Below the pieces are notes generated by a model. That model saw nothing but the letters and a program-made list of their open reading frames with translations, ran no database searches and was not told where the DNA came from. The position numbers were made by a program, and so were the translations under genes. DNA of 64,000 nucleotides, from the NCBI RefSeq assembly GCF_002944405.1, contig NZ_CP024310.1, positions 1,638,818 through 1,702,817 of the forward strand. Direction: 5' to 3'. Of the stretch, positions 26,669 to 35,500 are shown one piece after another (within the stretch, counting starts at the first letter, position 1; every line of letters starts with the position of its first letter). This stretch comes from Sinorhizobium fredii. Its GTDB lineage: Bacteria > Pseudomonadota > Alphaproteobacteria > Rhizobiales > Rhizobiaceae.

Positions 26669-27636
26669 GCAAGCACACTCTCGCTACACTGGTCGCGGGT
26701 CTCGCGATCCTGATCCTGCTCCCCTTCACGCAGTCGAATTACGGCGTGTTCGTGCTGTGCTCATGGCTGGTCTATTCGATCTCCGCCATGGGGCTCAACC
26801 TGACGCTCGGCTATGCCGGCCAGGTGTCGCTCGCCCAGGCCTCCTTCATGGGCATCGGCGCCTACACGACGGCGCTCATGACCATGGCGGGCGTGCCGTG
26901 GCCGGCGGCAATGATCGCCGCGATGGTTCTCTGCTTCGTCATCGGATTTCTGCTCGGCTACCCGGCGCTCCGCGTCCAGCATCACTTCCTGGCCTTCATC
27001 ACGCTCGCCTTCAACGCGCTGGTGGTGCTGATGCTGCGCAACGAGGAATGGCTGACCGGCGGCACGTATGGCATTGTGGGCATCCCGCGGCCGGAACTCT
27101 TCGGCTTGCAGACGCAGAAGCCGCTCGCCTTCTATTTCTTCGTGCTGGCGCTGTTCGTGCTGATGGCTGTCGCCCTCTACGCCATCATCCGTTCGCCCTG
27201 GGGCCGCGCCTTCAAGGCGCTCCGGGAAAACCCGATCCGCGCCAACAGCCTTGGCGTCGACATCCGTAAGACGACGCTGCTCGCCTTCGCCATTGGCTCT
27301 TCCTATGGCGGGCTTGCCGGCAGCCTGCTGGCCCAGCTCACCCAGTTCATCGATCCGCATTCCTTCGGCCTGACCATCTCGCTCAAGGTCCTGCTGATGG
27401 TCATCGTCGGCGGCGCCGGCTTCTTCTTCGGCCCGATACTGGGCGCGCTGCTGATCGTTCTGGCGCCGGAATTCCTGCGCTTCACCGAGGGATATTACCT
27501 GATGATCTATGCCACGCTGGTCATCGTGCTGATGGTCTTCTGCCCGACCGGCCTGCTCGGCCTCGTCGAGCGTGGCCGCACGGCGCTGAAGCTCAGGCAG
27601 AACCCCAATGCCACGACCTGGGAGGCAGGACGATGA
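26665..27636 (+). CDS. ABC transporter permease, LivM family
   Basis: This is a 323-residue membrane protein. Family motifs are GLNLTLGYAGQVSLAQASFMGIGAY (read in part) and the ATPase-contacting loop GRAFKALRENPIRANSLGVD. The gene overlaps both neighbours by 4 bp (ATGA junctions), so it is translationally coupled to the LivH and LivG genes. It is the second half of the heterodimeric channel. Confidence 0.9.
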   Translation: MSKHTLATLVAGLAILILLPFTQSNYGVFVLCSWLVYSISAMGLNLTLGYAGQVSLAQASFMGIGAYTTALMTMAGVPWPAAMIAAMVLCFVIGFLLGYPALRVQHHFLAFITLAFNALVVLMLRNEEWLTGGTYGIVGIPRPELFGLQTQKPLAFYFFVLALFVLMAVALYAIIRSPWGRAFKALRENPIRANSLGVDIRKTTLLAFAIGSSYGGLAGSLLAQLTQFIDPHSFGLTISLKVLLMVIVGGAGFFFGPILGALLIVLAPEFLRFTEGYYLMIYATLVIVLMVFCPTGLLGLVERGRTALKLRQNPNATTWEAGR

Positions 27637-28376
27637 CGCCGGTCCTTTCCGTACGCAATGTCAGCAAATCCTTCGGCGGACTCAGGGCGGTGGACAATGT
27701 CTCCTTCGATGTCCACCAGGGTGAGATCCTGGGCCTGATCGGCCCGAACGGCAGCGGCAAGTCGACGCTCTTCAACTGCGTCCTCGGGCAGCTGCCGGCC
27801 TCGACCGGCATCGTGCTGGTCGACGGCAAGGAGGTCGCGGGCAAGCGCCCCTGCGATCTCAACAAGCTCGGCGTCGGCCGCACCTTCCAGATGCTGCAGG
27901 TCTTCCCCGAGATGACCGTGCTCGACAACATCATTTTGGCCGGTCAGGAGCACAAAGGCACGATGCTGTCGCGTCTCTTCGGCAAGCCGGATGCGGGCCT
28001 CACCGAAGAGGCCCTGCGGATGATCGACTTCTTCCGGCTCGGGCACCAGACCCACGAGAAGGCGGGATCGCTTTCCTACGGCCAGCAGAAGCTGCTCGAC
28101 GCCGCGATGGCCTTCATGGCGGGACCGAAGCTGGTGATGCTCGACGAGCCGGCCGGCGGCGTCAACCTCACCATGCTCGCCGACCTCAAGGAGCGGCTGA
28201 AGGCCTTCAACCAGGAACGCGGCGCCACCTTCGTGGTCATCGAGCACAACATGGAATTCGTGATGTCGCTCTGCACGCGCATCATCGTTCTGGCGAACGG
28301 CAGGATCATTGCCGAAGGCGACCCGGAGACGGTGCGCAACGATCCCACCGTCATCGAAGCCTATCTCGGAGGTTGA
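27633..28376 (+). CDS. ABC transporter ATPase, LivG family
   Basis: This is a 247-residue nucleotide-binding protein. Walker A is GPNGSGKST, the signature motif is the LSYGQQK variant common in LivG proteins, Walker B is LVMLDEPAGG, and the switch histidine follows in VVIEHNMEF. It has the normal family length. It starts inside the last codons of the LivM gene. Confidence 0.92.
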   Translation: MTPVLSVRNVSKSFGGLRAVDNVSFDVHQGEILGLIGPNGSGKSTLFNCVLGQLPASTGIVLVDGKEVAGKRPCDLNKLGVGRTFQMLQVFPEMTVLDNIILAGQEHKGTMLSRLFGKPDAGLTEEALRMIDFFRLGHQTHEKAGSLSYGQQKLLDAAMAFMAGPKLVMLDEPAGGVNLTMLADLKERLKAFNQERGATFVVIEHNMEFVMSLCTRIIVLANGRIIAEGDPETVRNDPTVIEAYLGG

Positions 28377-28379
28377 GCC

Positions 28380-29099
28380 ATGCTGGAACTCAAGCAGGTC
28401 TATGGCGGCTACGGCAAAATGACGATCCTGAACGGCACGTCCTTCAAGATCGACAAGGGCACGATCACCACGGTGATCGGCCCGAACGGGGCAGGCAAGT
28501 CGACGGTCTTCAAGGCGATCTTCGGGCTCCTGAAAATCCGTTCGGGAAACGTGATCCTCAACGGCGAAGACGTGACCTCGCTGGCGCCGGCGAAGATGCT
28601 CGGCAAGGGCGTCACCTATGTGCCGCAGGGCCGCAACCTCTTCCCGATGCTCTCGGTGCGCCACAATCTCGAGATCGGCGGCATCTCCTCCGGCGATCAG
28701 GCGAAGATCGCCAAGCGCATCGACGAGGTGATGGAGCAGTTCCCGATCCTCAAGGAGAAGGCGAAGGAACAGGCGATCACCCTTTCGGGCGGTCAGCAGA
28801 AGCAGCTCGAGATCGCGCGCGCCTTGCTGCTCGATCCGTCGCTGATCCTCATCGACGAACCGTCTATCGGCCTTTCGCCGCAGATGATCAACGAGACCTT
28901 CCGCACGCTGATCCGGCTGCGCGACCAGGGCGTCACCATTCTGATGGTCGAGCAGAACGCCAAGGCGGCGCTCGCCATGTCCGATTTCGGCCTGGTGCTC
29001 GAACAGGGCCGCAGCCGGATGTACGACAGGGCCGACAAGCTGCTTGCCGATCCGCGCGTCGGCCAGCTCTTCCTCGGTGCCCATCTCGAGGAGGCATGA
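28380..29099 (+). CDS. ABC transporter ATPase, LivF family
   Basis: This is a 239-residue nucleotide-binding protein. Walker A is GPNGAGKST, the signature is LSGGQQKQLEIARAL, and Walker B is LILIDEPSIGLSPQ. The start is 3 bp after the LivG stop and the gene ends directly at the ATG of the dehydrogenase gene, so transport and catabolic genes are one transcript. Confidence 0.92.
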   Translation: MLELKQVYGGYGKMTILNGTSFKIDKGTITTVIGPNGAGKSTVFKAIFGLLKIRSGNVILNGEDVTSLAPAKMLGKGVTYVPQGRNLFPMLSVRHNLEIGGISSGDQAKIAKRIDEVMEQFPILKEKAKEQAITLSGGQQKQLEIARALLLDPSLILIDEPSIGLSPQMINETFRTLIRLRDQGVTILMVEQNAKAALAMSDFGLVLEQGRSRMYDRADKLLADPRVGQLFLGAHLEEA

Positions 29100-29933
29100 A
29101 TGCAGCCCGTCCCGGAGATCACCGGAAAGACCGTCTTCATTCCGCTCATCGGTCATCCGGTCGAGCAGGTGAAATCGCCGGGACCGGTGAACGCGTGGTT
29201 CTCCGACAATGATGTCGGGGCCGTCCTCATCCCGGTGGATATCTTCCCCGAGAAGGTGGCGGCGTTCCTCGATGCCATTCGAGGAACACCCAATTGCCCC
29301 GGCGTTTCGGTGACGATGCCGCACAAGCAGGCGGCATGTGCCGGGGTCGACGACCTGACGGATCGCGCTCGCCGGGCCGGTGCCGTCAACATCATCCGCC
29401 GAAGGCCGGACGGCACGCTCCTCGGTGACATGGTCGACGGCGACGCCATGGTGGCGGCGCTCGCCAAGAACGGCGTGACCGTCACGGGCAAGACCGCCTT
29501 GGTCGTCGGTGCCGGCGGCGCCGGAACGGCGATCATCTATGCGCTTGCCGAGGCGGGTGCGGCGACCATCGTCGTCATCGAACGTGACCGGGCGAAGGCG
29601 GACCGCCTGACCGGCCAGTTGCGCCGCGACTATCCTGAGCTTCACGCCCATGACGTTCTGCCGGACGGCATCGATGTCGACATCGCCGTCAATGCCTCGC
29701 CGGCCGGCATGAATCCTGCCGACCCCTATCCCTTTCCGCTGGAGCGGCTGACAAGGGCGGAAATCATCGCCGACGCGGTGACGAAGCCGCCGGTGACACC
29801 CTGGCTCGAGGAAGCCCGGCGCCGCGGCATCGCCATCCAGGCCGGCGCCGAGATGACGCTCGCGCAGCTGCCGACGCAGATCGCCTTCTGGGGCCTCGAC
29901 AAGGGCGATCGCGACGAAGGTGAGCGGCGATGA
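29100..29933 (+). CDS. Shikimate/quinate dehydrogenase family protein
   Basis: This 277-residue protein has the AroE two-domain structure. The substrate part contains IGHPVEQVKSPGPVN, TMPHK (catalytic lysine) and RAGAVNIIRR, and the Rossmann part contains VVGAGGAGTAI. The loop after it has IERDRAK, where NADP-specific AroE enzymes usually have basic NRT-type motifs, so NAD use and a catabolic role like that of quinate/shikimate dehydrogenases is plausible. It is immediately downstream of the transporter ATPase and overlaps the next gene by 4 bp. It would oxidise shikimate or quinate to the 3-dehydro acid. Confidence 0.85.
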   Translation: MQPVPEITGKTVFIPLIGHPVEQVKSPGPVNAWFSDNDVGAVLIPVDIFPEKVAAFLDAIRGTPNCPGVSVTMPHKQAACAGVDDLTDRARRAGAVNIIRRRPDGTLLGDMVDGDAMVAALAKNGVTVTGKTALVVGAGGAGTAIIYALAEAGAATIVVIERDRAKADRLTGQLRRDYPELHAHDVLPDGIDVDIAVNASPAGMNPADPYPFPLERLTRAEIIADAVTKPPVTPWLEEARRRGIAIQAGAEMTLAQLPTQIAFWGLDKGDRDEGERR

Positions 29934-31819
29934 AGACTTCGATCGCAACGGTTTCGATCAGCGGCGCGTTGCCGGACAAGCTCGCGGCGATCGCCGCCGC
30001 CGGCTTCGACGGCGTGGAAATCTTCGAGAACGACTTCCTCGCCTTCGACGAGAGCCCGCGCGAGGTCGGCCGGATGGTGCGCGACTTCGGCCTGGAGATC
30101 AGCCTGTTCCAGCCCTTCCGCGACTTCGAGGGCATGCCGGAGCCGCACCGCAGCCGCACCTTCGACCGGGCCGAGCGCAAGTTCGACGTCATGCAGCAGC
30201 TCGGTACCGACCTCCTGCTGGTCTGCTCCAACGCCTCGCCGATCTCGCTCGGCGGCATCGATCGGGCGGCGGCCGATTTTCGCGAGCTCGGCGAGCGCGC
30301 CGCCAGGCGCGGATTGAAGGTGGGCTTCGAGGCCCTCGCCTGGGGCCGGCACATCAATGACCATCGCGATGCCTGGGAGATCGTCCGGCGCGCCGATCAT
30401 CCTAATATCGGCCTCATCCTCGACAGCTTCCACACGCTGTCGCGCAGGATCGAGGTCAACTCGATCCGCTCGATCCCGAAGGAGAAGATCTTCATCGTCC
30501 AGCTGGCCGACGCACCGCTGATCGACATGGACCTGCTCTATTGGAGCCGGCACTTCCGCAACATGCCCGGCGAAGGCGACCTGCCGGTGGCCGAGTTCAC
30601 CCGGGCGATCGCCGAAACCGGCTATGACGGCTACTTCTCGCTGGAAATCTTCAACGACCAGTTCCGCGGCGGCGCGGCCAAGCCGCTCGCCGCCGACGGA
30701 CATCGCTCACTGATCTATCTCGGTGACCAGGTGCGGCGGCATCCGAACGGCGGCTCTCTCACCGTGGCGCCGATGCCGGAGCGTGCGCCGGTCCAGCGGG
30801 TCGGCTTCGTCGAGTTCACGGCCGCCCCCGAGGACGCCGCCGAGCTGACCGCCATCCTAAGGACGCTGGGCTTCCGCAAGGCAGCCGGCCACCGCTCGAA
30901 AAAAGTCGACCTCTACCAACAGGGCGACATCCGTGTTCTGGTCAATACCGACGAGAGCGGATTTGCGAGCTCCTCCTATGCCGTTCACGGCAGCTCCGCC
31001 TATGCCGTCGCACTTGTCGTCGACGACGCGACACAAGCCATGAAGCGGGCGCTGGCGCTCGATGCCGAGCCCTTCAGCCAGCCGGTCGCCGCCGGGGAAG
31101 TCGAGCTGCCCGCGATCCGCGGCGTCGGCGGCGGGCTCCTCTATCTGCTCGACGACAAGAGCGATCTCGGCCGCATCTGGGACATCGACTTCGAGCCGTC
31201 CGACGAGGGTGGCGAGGTGGAAGAGGCCGGGCTCCGCTGCGTCGACCATATCGCCCAGACGGTCGCCTACGAGGAAATGCCGAGCTGGCTGCTGTTCTAT
31301 ACGTCGATCTTTGCGGCCGGGAAGACGCCGATGGTCGATATCATCGACCCGGCCGGGGTGGTGCGCAGCCAGGTGGTCGAAAATGCCACCGGGTCGTTGC
31401 GCCTGACGCTCAACGGTGCGGAGAACCGCCGGACGCTCGCCGGCCACTTCATCGCCGAGACTTTCGGCTCCGGCATCCAGCATCTCGCCTTCCACACCGA
31501 CGACATTTTCGCAACCGCGGCCGCACTCCGCCGCAACGGCTTCCGCCCGCTGCAGATTTCGCCCAACTACTACGACGACGTCGAGGCGCGCTTCGGCCTC
31601 GAGCCGGCTTTGACGGAGCGGCTGCGGGCTGCGAACATCCTCTACGACCGCGACGAGCACGGCGAATACTTCCAGCTCTACAGCCCCACCTACGGGGAAG
31701 GCTTCTTCTTCGAGATCGTCGAGCGGCGCGGCTATCGCGGCTATGGCGCCGCCAACGCCATCTTCCGCATCGCCGCGCTGAAGAAGCACCTCAGGCCGGA
31801 AGGATTGCCGAAACTGTAG
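29930..31819 (+). CDS. 3-dehydroshikimate dehydratase, two-domain QuiC1/QsuB type
   Basis: This is a 629-residue fusion. The N-terminal AP-endonuclease/xylose-isomerase TIM barrel (about residues 1-275) contains GFDGVEIFENDFL, metal ligands in FEALAW and the LDSFHT motif. The C-terminal part (about 290-620) resembles 4-hydroxyphenylpyruvate dioxygenase, with CVDHIAQTV, GIQHLAFHTDDIF and FFEIVERRGYRGYG supplying the usual two histidines and a glutamate. This architecture is known for bacterial 3-dehydroshikimate dehydratases, which make protocatechuate. It completes a short route: import, dehydrogenation, dehydration. A further dioxygenase-like activity of the C-terminal half cannot be excluded. 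Confidence 0.88.
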   Translation: MKTSIATVSISGALPDKLAAIAAAGFDGVEIFENDFLAFDESPREVGRMVRDFGLEISLFQPFRDFEGMPEPHRSRTFDRAERKFDVMQQLGTDLLLVCSNASPISLGGIDRAAADFRELGERAARRGLKVGFEALAWGRHINDHRDAWEIVRRADHPNIGLILDSFHTLSRRIEVNSIRSIPKEKIFIVQLADAPLIDMDLLYWSRHFRNMPGEGDLPVAEFTRAIAETGYDGYFSLEIFNDQFRGGAAKPLAADGHRSLIYLGDQVRRHPNGGSLTVAPMPERAPVQRVGFVEFTAAPEDAAELTAILRTLGFRKAAGHRSKKVDLYQQGDIRVLVNTDESGFASSSYAVHGSSAYAVALVVDDATQAMKRALALDAEPFSQPVAAGEVELPAIRGVGGGLLYLLDDKSDLGRIWDIDFEPSDEGGEVEEAGLRCVDHIAQTVAYEEMPSWLLFYTSIFAAGKTPMVDIIDPAGVVRSQVVENATGSLRLTLNGAENRRTLAGHFIAETFGSGIQHLAFHTDDIFATAAALRRNGFRPLQISPNYYDDVEARFGLEPALTERLRAANILYDRDEHGEYFQLYSPTYGEGFFFEIVERRGYRGYGAANAIFRIAALKKHLRPEGLPKL

Positions 31820-31856
31820 AGGTTGGAGGATTTAGTCCAACACGGCTGAGAACGGC

Positions 31857-32507
31857 CTAACCCGCATCGCGGGGGCTCGCCGACAGCAGCCGTTCGCACA
31901 GCACCGCCGCCTGGGTGCGGCTGACGACGCCGAGCTTCTTGAGGATCGCCGAAACGTGCACTTTGACGGTCTGCTCGGCAATGTCCATCTCGCCGGCGAT
32001 CTGCTTGTTGAGCTTGCCTTCGATGACCTTCGTCAGGATGCGCAATTGCTGCGACGACAGCGAAGCGAGGCGGGCGCTCATTGCCGCATCCGGATCGGAG
32101 GCTTCGCTGTCGAAACGCGGCGGCGTCCAGATTTCGCCCTCGAGAATGGCGCGTATCGCACTCGCCATCTCCGGCAGGTCCAGCGACTTCGGAATATAGC
32201 CGGAAGCGCCGAAGGTGATCGCCTTGCGGATCGTCGCCGCATCCTGCCGGGCCGAGACGATCGCCACCGGCAGGGTCGGGTAATGCGCATGCAGCAGGAA
32301 CAGGCCAGCAAACCCGTCCGTGCCGGGCATGCTCAGGTCGAGCAGCACGAGGTCCACCTCCTGCCGATCGCCCGCCAGCACCTCCAGGACCTCGTCGACC
32401 GAGCGGCAGGCGATCAGATCGAGATCCGGCAGCACCGCGACGAGAGCGCTGCGCAGAGCTGCCTGGACCATCGGATGGTCATCCGCGATGACGATGCGCG
32501 TGCTCAT
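31857..32507 (-). CDS. NarL/LuxR-type response regulator
   Basis: This is a 216-residue protein. The receiver domain has the acidic pair Asp9/Asp10, the phosphoacceptor Asp57 (LLDLSMPG) and a late lysine in YIPKS. The LuxR-type helix-turn-helix (about residues 145-205) reads LNKQIAGEMDIAEQTVKVHV. A GGGGGAGGAAG box lies upstream of the ATG. It follows the hybrid kinase gene by 43 bp and probably forms its cognate pair. The same trio (transporter-like kinase, NarL regulator, monocarboxylate symporter) is known from MctSR/MctP in Rhizobium and from acetate-control systems. Confidence 0.9.
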   Translation of the reverse strand: MSTRIVIADDHPMVQAALRSALVAVLPDLDLIACRSVDEVLEVLAGDRQEVDLVLLDLSMPGTDGFAGLFLLHAHYPTLPVAIVSARQDAATIRKAITFGASGYIPKSLDLPEMASAIRAILEGEIWTPPRFDSEASDPDAAMSARLASLSSQQLRILTKVIEGKLNKQIAGEMDIAEQTVKVHVSAILKKLGVVSRTQAAVLCERLLSASPRDAG

Positions 32508-32520
32508 GGTCTTCCTCCCC

Positions 32521-32574
32521 CTTTAAAGTTCTACAGCGACCTTTGCGTTTCTAATGAGACGCGCCGCGCTGCAG
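32521..32574. repeat. Rhizobial palindromic repeat overlapping the kinase stop codon
   Basis: CTACAGCG at about 32531 and CGCTGCAG near 32567 form the outer arms, with GCGTTTCT/AGACGC inside. The left edge, AAAGTTCTACAGCGACCTT, recurs almost exactly at 36112-36130. The kinase stop (32551-32553) lies inside this element, so the last few residues of the kinase (GASH) are encoded by the repeat. Confidence 0.6.
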
Positions 32575-35500
32575 CCCGGCGCCCTTTTCGAGGGCGACGG
32601 CATCCAGATATCGTCTCAAGGCCGCCGGCTTCACCGGCTTCGCCATGACTTCGCAGCCGAGCGCCTTCGCCTCGGCGCCGACCGCCTCGCCGCGGTCCGC
32701 GGTGATCACCAGGCCCCTGACCTCCCGGCCCCAGTGTTTGCGCAGCCGGCCGAGCACCTCGACGCCGGTCGTGCCGTCGAGATGATAATCGACGAGCGCC
32801 AGATCTGGCACTTGCCCGTTGCAATTGGCAAGCGCCGTCCTCTCGTCGCTGGCCACAATCGGCCTATGTCCCCAGCGCGATAGCAAGGCGGCGAGGCCAT
32901 CCCGTATCGCCCCGTCATTGTCGACGCAGAGCACAGACAGCGCGCGCTGGCTCGCCGCCGAGGCCGCCGGAGTCTTTTCCGCAGCCGCGACCGCGGCACC
33001 TGCCGCCGCGCGGGGCACGGTGACGGCGAAGCAGGTTCCCTGGCCGGGCCGCGAGCGCATCTCCAGCGGAAGGTCGAGCAGCCGGCAGATGCGCTCGACG
33101 ATCGCCAGGCCGAGGCCGCTCCCCTTCTCCCGCTCCTCGCCCGTATCGAGCCGGCGAAACTCCTCGAAAATCTCCTTCTGCCGCTCCGGCGCGATGCCGA
33201 TGCCGGTGTCGCGGACCTCGATCCTCAGGCCATCCTTCCGCCGCCGGCATCCCAGCAGAACCTTTCCCTTGGGCGTGTAGCGGATGGCGTTCGAGAGCAG
33301 GTTCTGCAGCACGCGACGCAGGAGCTGCGGGTCGGTCCGGACCGAAAGCCTCGAGGCCACGACCTTCAGCGTCAATCCGCGCTGGCGCGCCATGGCGGAG
33401 AATTCCAGCTCGAGCTGTGCCAGGAGCGAGCCGATGGAAAAATCGACCGGCTGTGCCCGCACCGCACCGGAATCGTAGGACGAAATGTCGAGCAGCTCGT
33501 CGAGCAGACGCTCCGTCGAGGAAAGTGCCGCCGCCGCGTTCCTCGCAAGCGCCCGCTCCTCGGTCAGCAGGCCCTTTCCCGCTTCGTCGGGTTTCAGGCT
33601 TTCGTCGAGCGCCGCCAGATAGAGCCGCGCCGCGTTCAGCGGCTGCAGCAGATCGTGGCTTGCCGCGGCCAGAAAGCGCGTCTTGCCCATATTGGCCCGC
33701 TCGGCCTCGGCCTTGGCCTGCTCGAGCGCCTGGGTGCGCTCCTGGACGCGCCGCTCCAGCTCCTCGTTGGCGCGCCGCAGGCCGGCCGCGGCCCGGTGCC
33801 GCTCGGTCACGTCGGTATAGGTCGAGATATAGCCGCCCTCGGCCATCCGGTCATAAGCAATCTCCAGCACCATCCCGTCCGGCCGCTGGCGCTCGTAGAC
33901 ATAGGGCCAGGATTGCGTCGCGAGATCCCGGTTGACGAGCAGCGCCTTGAGGTCCTCGGCGTCGTATTCGCCGCGCTCGCGGTTGAAGTCGACGAGTTCG
34001 GCGAGCGGCAGGCCGACGCGGATCAGGTCCCTCGGCAGGTCGAGCAGGGTCAGGAAGCGGGCGTTCCACGCCTCGATGGCGAGGTTCGCGTCGAAAACAC
34101 AGATCCCCTGCGGCACGCTTTCGAGCGCGCCTTGCAGGAGCTTCCGGTTGAAATGCAGCGCCTGCGACGCCTCGTCGAGCATCACCACGGCGGCCTTGCG
34201 TGACAGCGAGCGGCTTTCGAGCGCCGCGGCCATCACCACGCGAGCCGAGGCCGCACCGAGCGCCCCGGCGATCAGGTTCTCGGTGAAACGCATCGCCTCC
34301 ATGTCGGCGAGCCCGTCCTGCCGCGAGCGGCGCTGTTCGACGAAGTCGTCGAAGGCGGATGCGCTGCGCTCGGCTCCGACGAAACGCGCCGCAAGCGTCT
34401 TCAGGTCGTCGAGCCGCGTGACGAGCGGCAGGGAGGCAAGCGGCGGCGACTGCGCCGGCACTCCCTCGGCAAAGGCCTCCGCCTGGAGCCGCTCGAGCGG
34501 CGAGCGATCCGCCAGCAGCGACACGGCTGCAAAGACGGCGAGATTGGCGCCGAGGCTCCAGAGCGTCGCATGCGAAATCGGATCCAGGCCGGCAACGCCG
34601 AAGAGCGCTTGCGGCTTCAGCCAGGCGAACCCGAACGGCCCGTTGGCGACGAGGGCGTCGACGGCGGGGACGAGCGGCGCGATCGAGGGAACGAGCAGCG
34701 TGTAGATCCAGAGGGCGAAGCCGACGACGATGCCGGCCACCGCTCCCGCTCCCTTGGCGCGCCGCCACAGCAGGCCGCCCAGGAGGGCCGGGCCGAACTG
34801 GGCGATCGCCACGAAGGAGAGCAGCCCGATGACAGTCAGCGGATAGGCCTGGTCCACCAGACGGTTCATCATGTAAGCGAGCAGCAGGATGCCTGCGACG
34901 GAGACCCGCCGCACCAGAAGCAACGCCGCAGGCGACGGCCAGATCGCGCCGCTGCGGCCGACGAGGCGCGAGCGCAGGAGAAGCGGGACGATGACGTCGT
35001 TGCAGAGCATCGTGCTCAGTGCCACCGAGGCGACGATCACCATGCCGGTCGCCGCCGAGAAGCCGCCGAGAAAGGCGACCAGCGCCATCACGGGCGCATC
35101 GGCGGCGAGCGGCAGCGAGATCACGAAGGTGTCGGGGTTCACCGTATCGGCGAAGGTCGCGAGCCCGGCAATGGCGATCGGCACCATCAGCACGCTGAAG
35201 ACGAGGAGATAGGCGGGGTAGAGCCAGGCGGCGGCGCGCGCCTGCGACAGCGACTGGTTCTCGACCACCGCGACATGGAACATGTGCGGCAGGCAGAGGA
35301 AGGAGATCGCCGCGATGATGGTGTTCGAGATCCAGGTCGGATCGGAAAAGTCCGGCGCCAGCAGGGACGCCATGCGCGGATCAGCCTGCGTGCGGGCGGC
35401 GAGGTCGCCGAGACCGTCGAACATCCCGAAGACGATGAACAGCGCGACGACGACGAAGGCGGAAAGCTTGACCAGGCTCTCGAAGGCGATCGCCGCCATC

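Noticed and set aside
24592..29099. Leucine/isoleucine/valine transporter (livKHMGF) as the functional name
   Set aside because: The family is right, but the co-transcribed shikimate catabolic genes make a quinate/shikimate-type ligand more likely, so I did not assign liv symbols.
27507..29948. Very long minus-strand open frame (813 codons) opposite the transporter and dehydrogenase genes
   Set aside because: It is the antisense of four clear family members (LivM end, LivG, LivF, AroE-like) and its translation is His/Arg/Asp-rich without any domain, as expected for a high-GC shadow frame.
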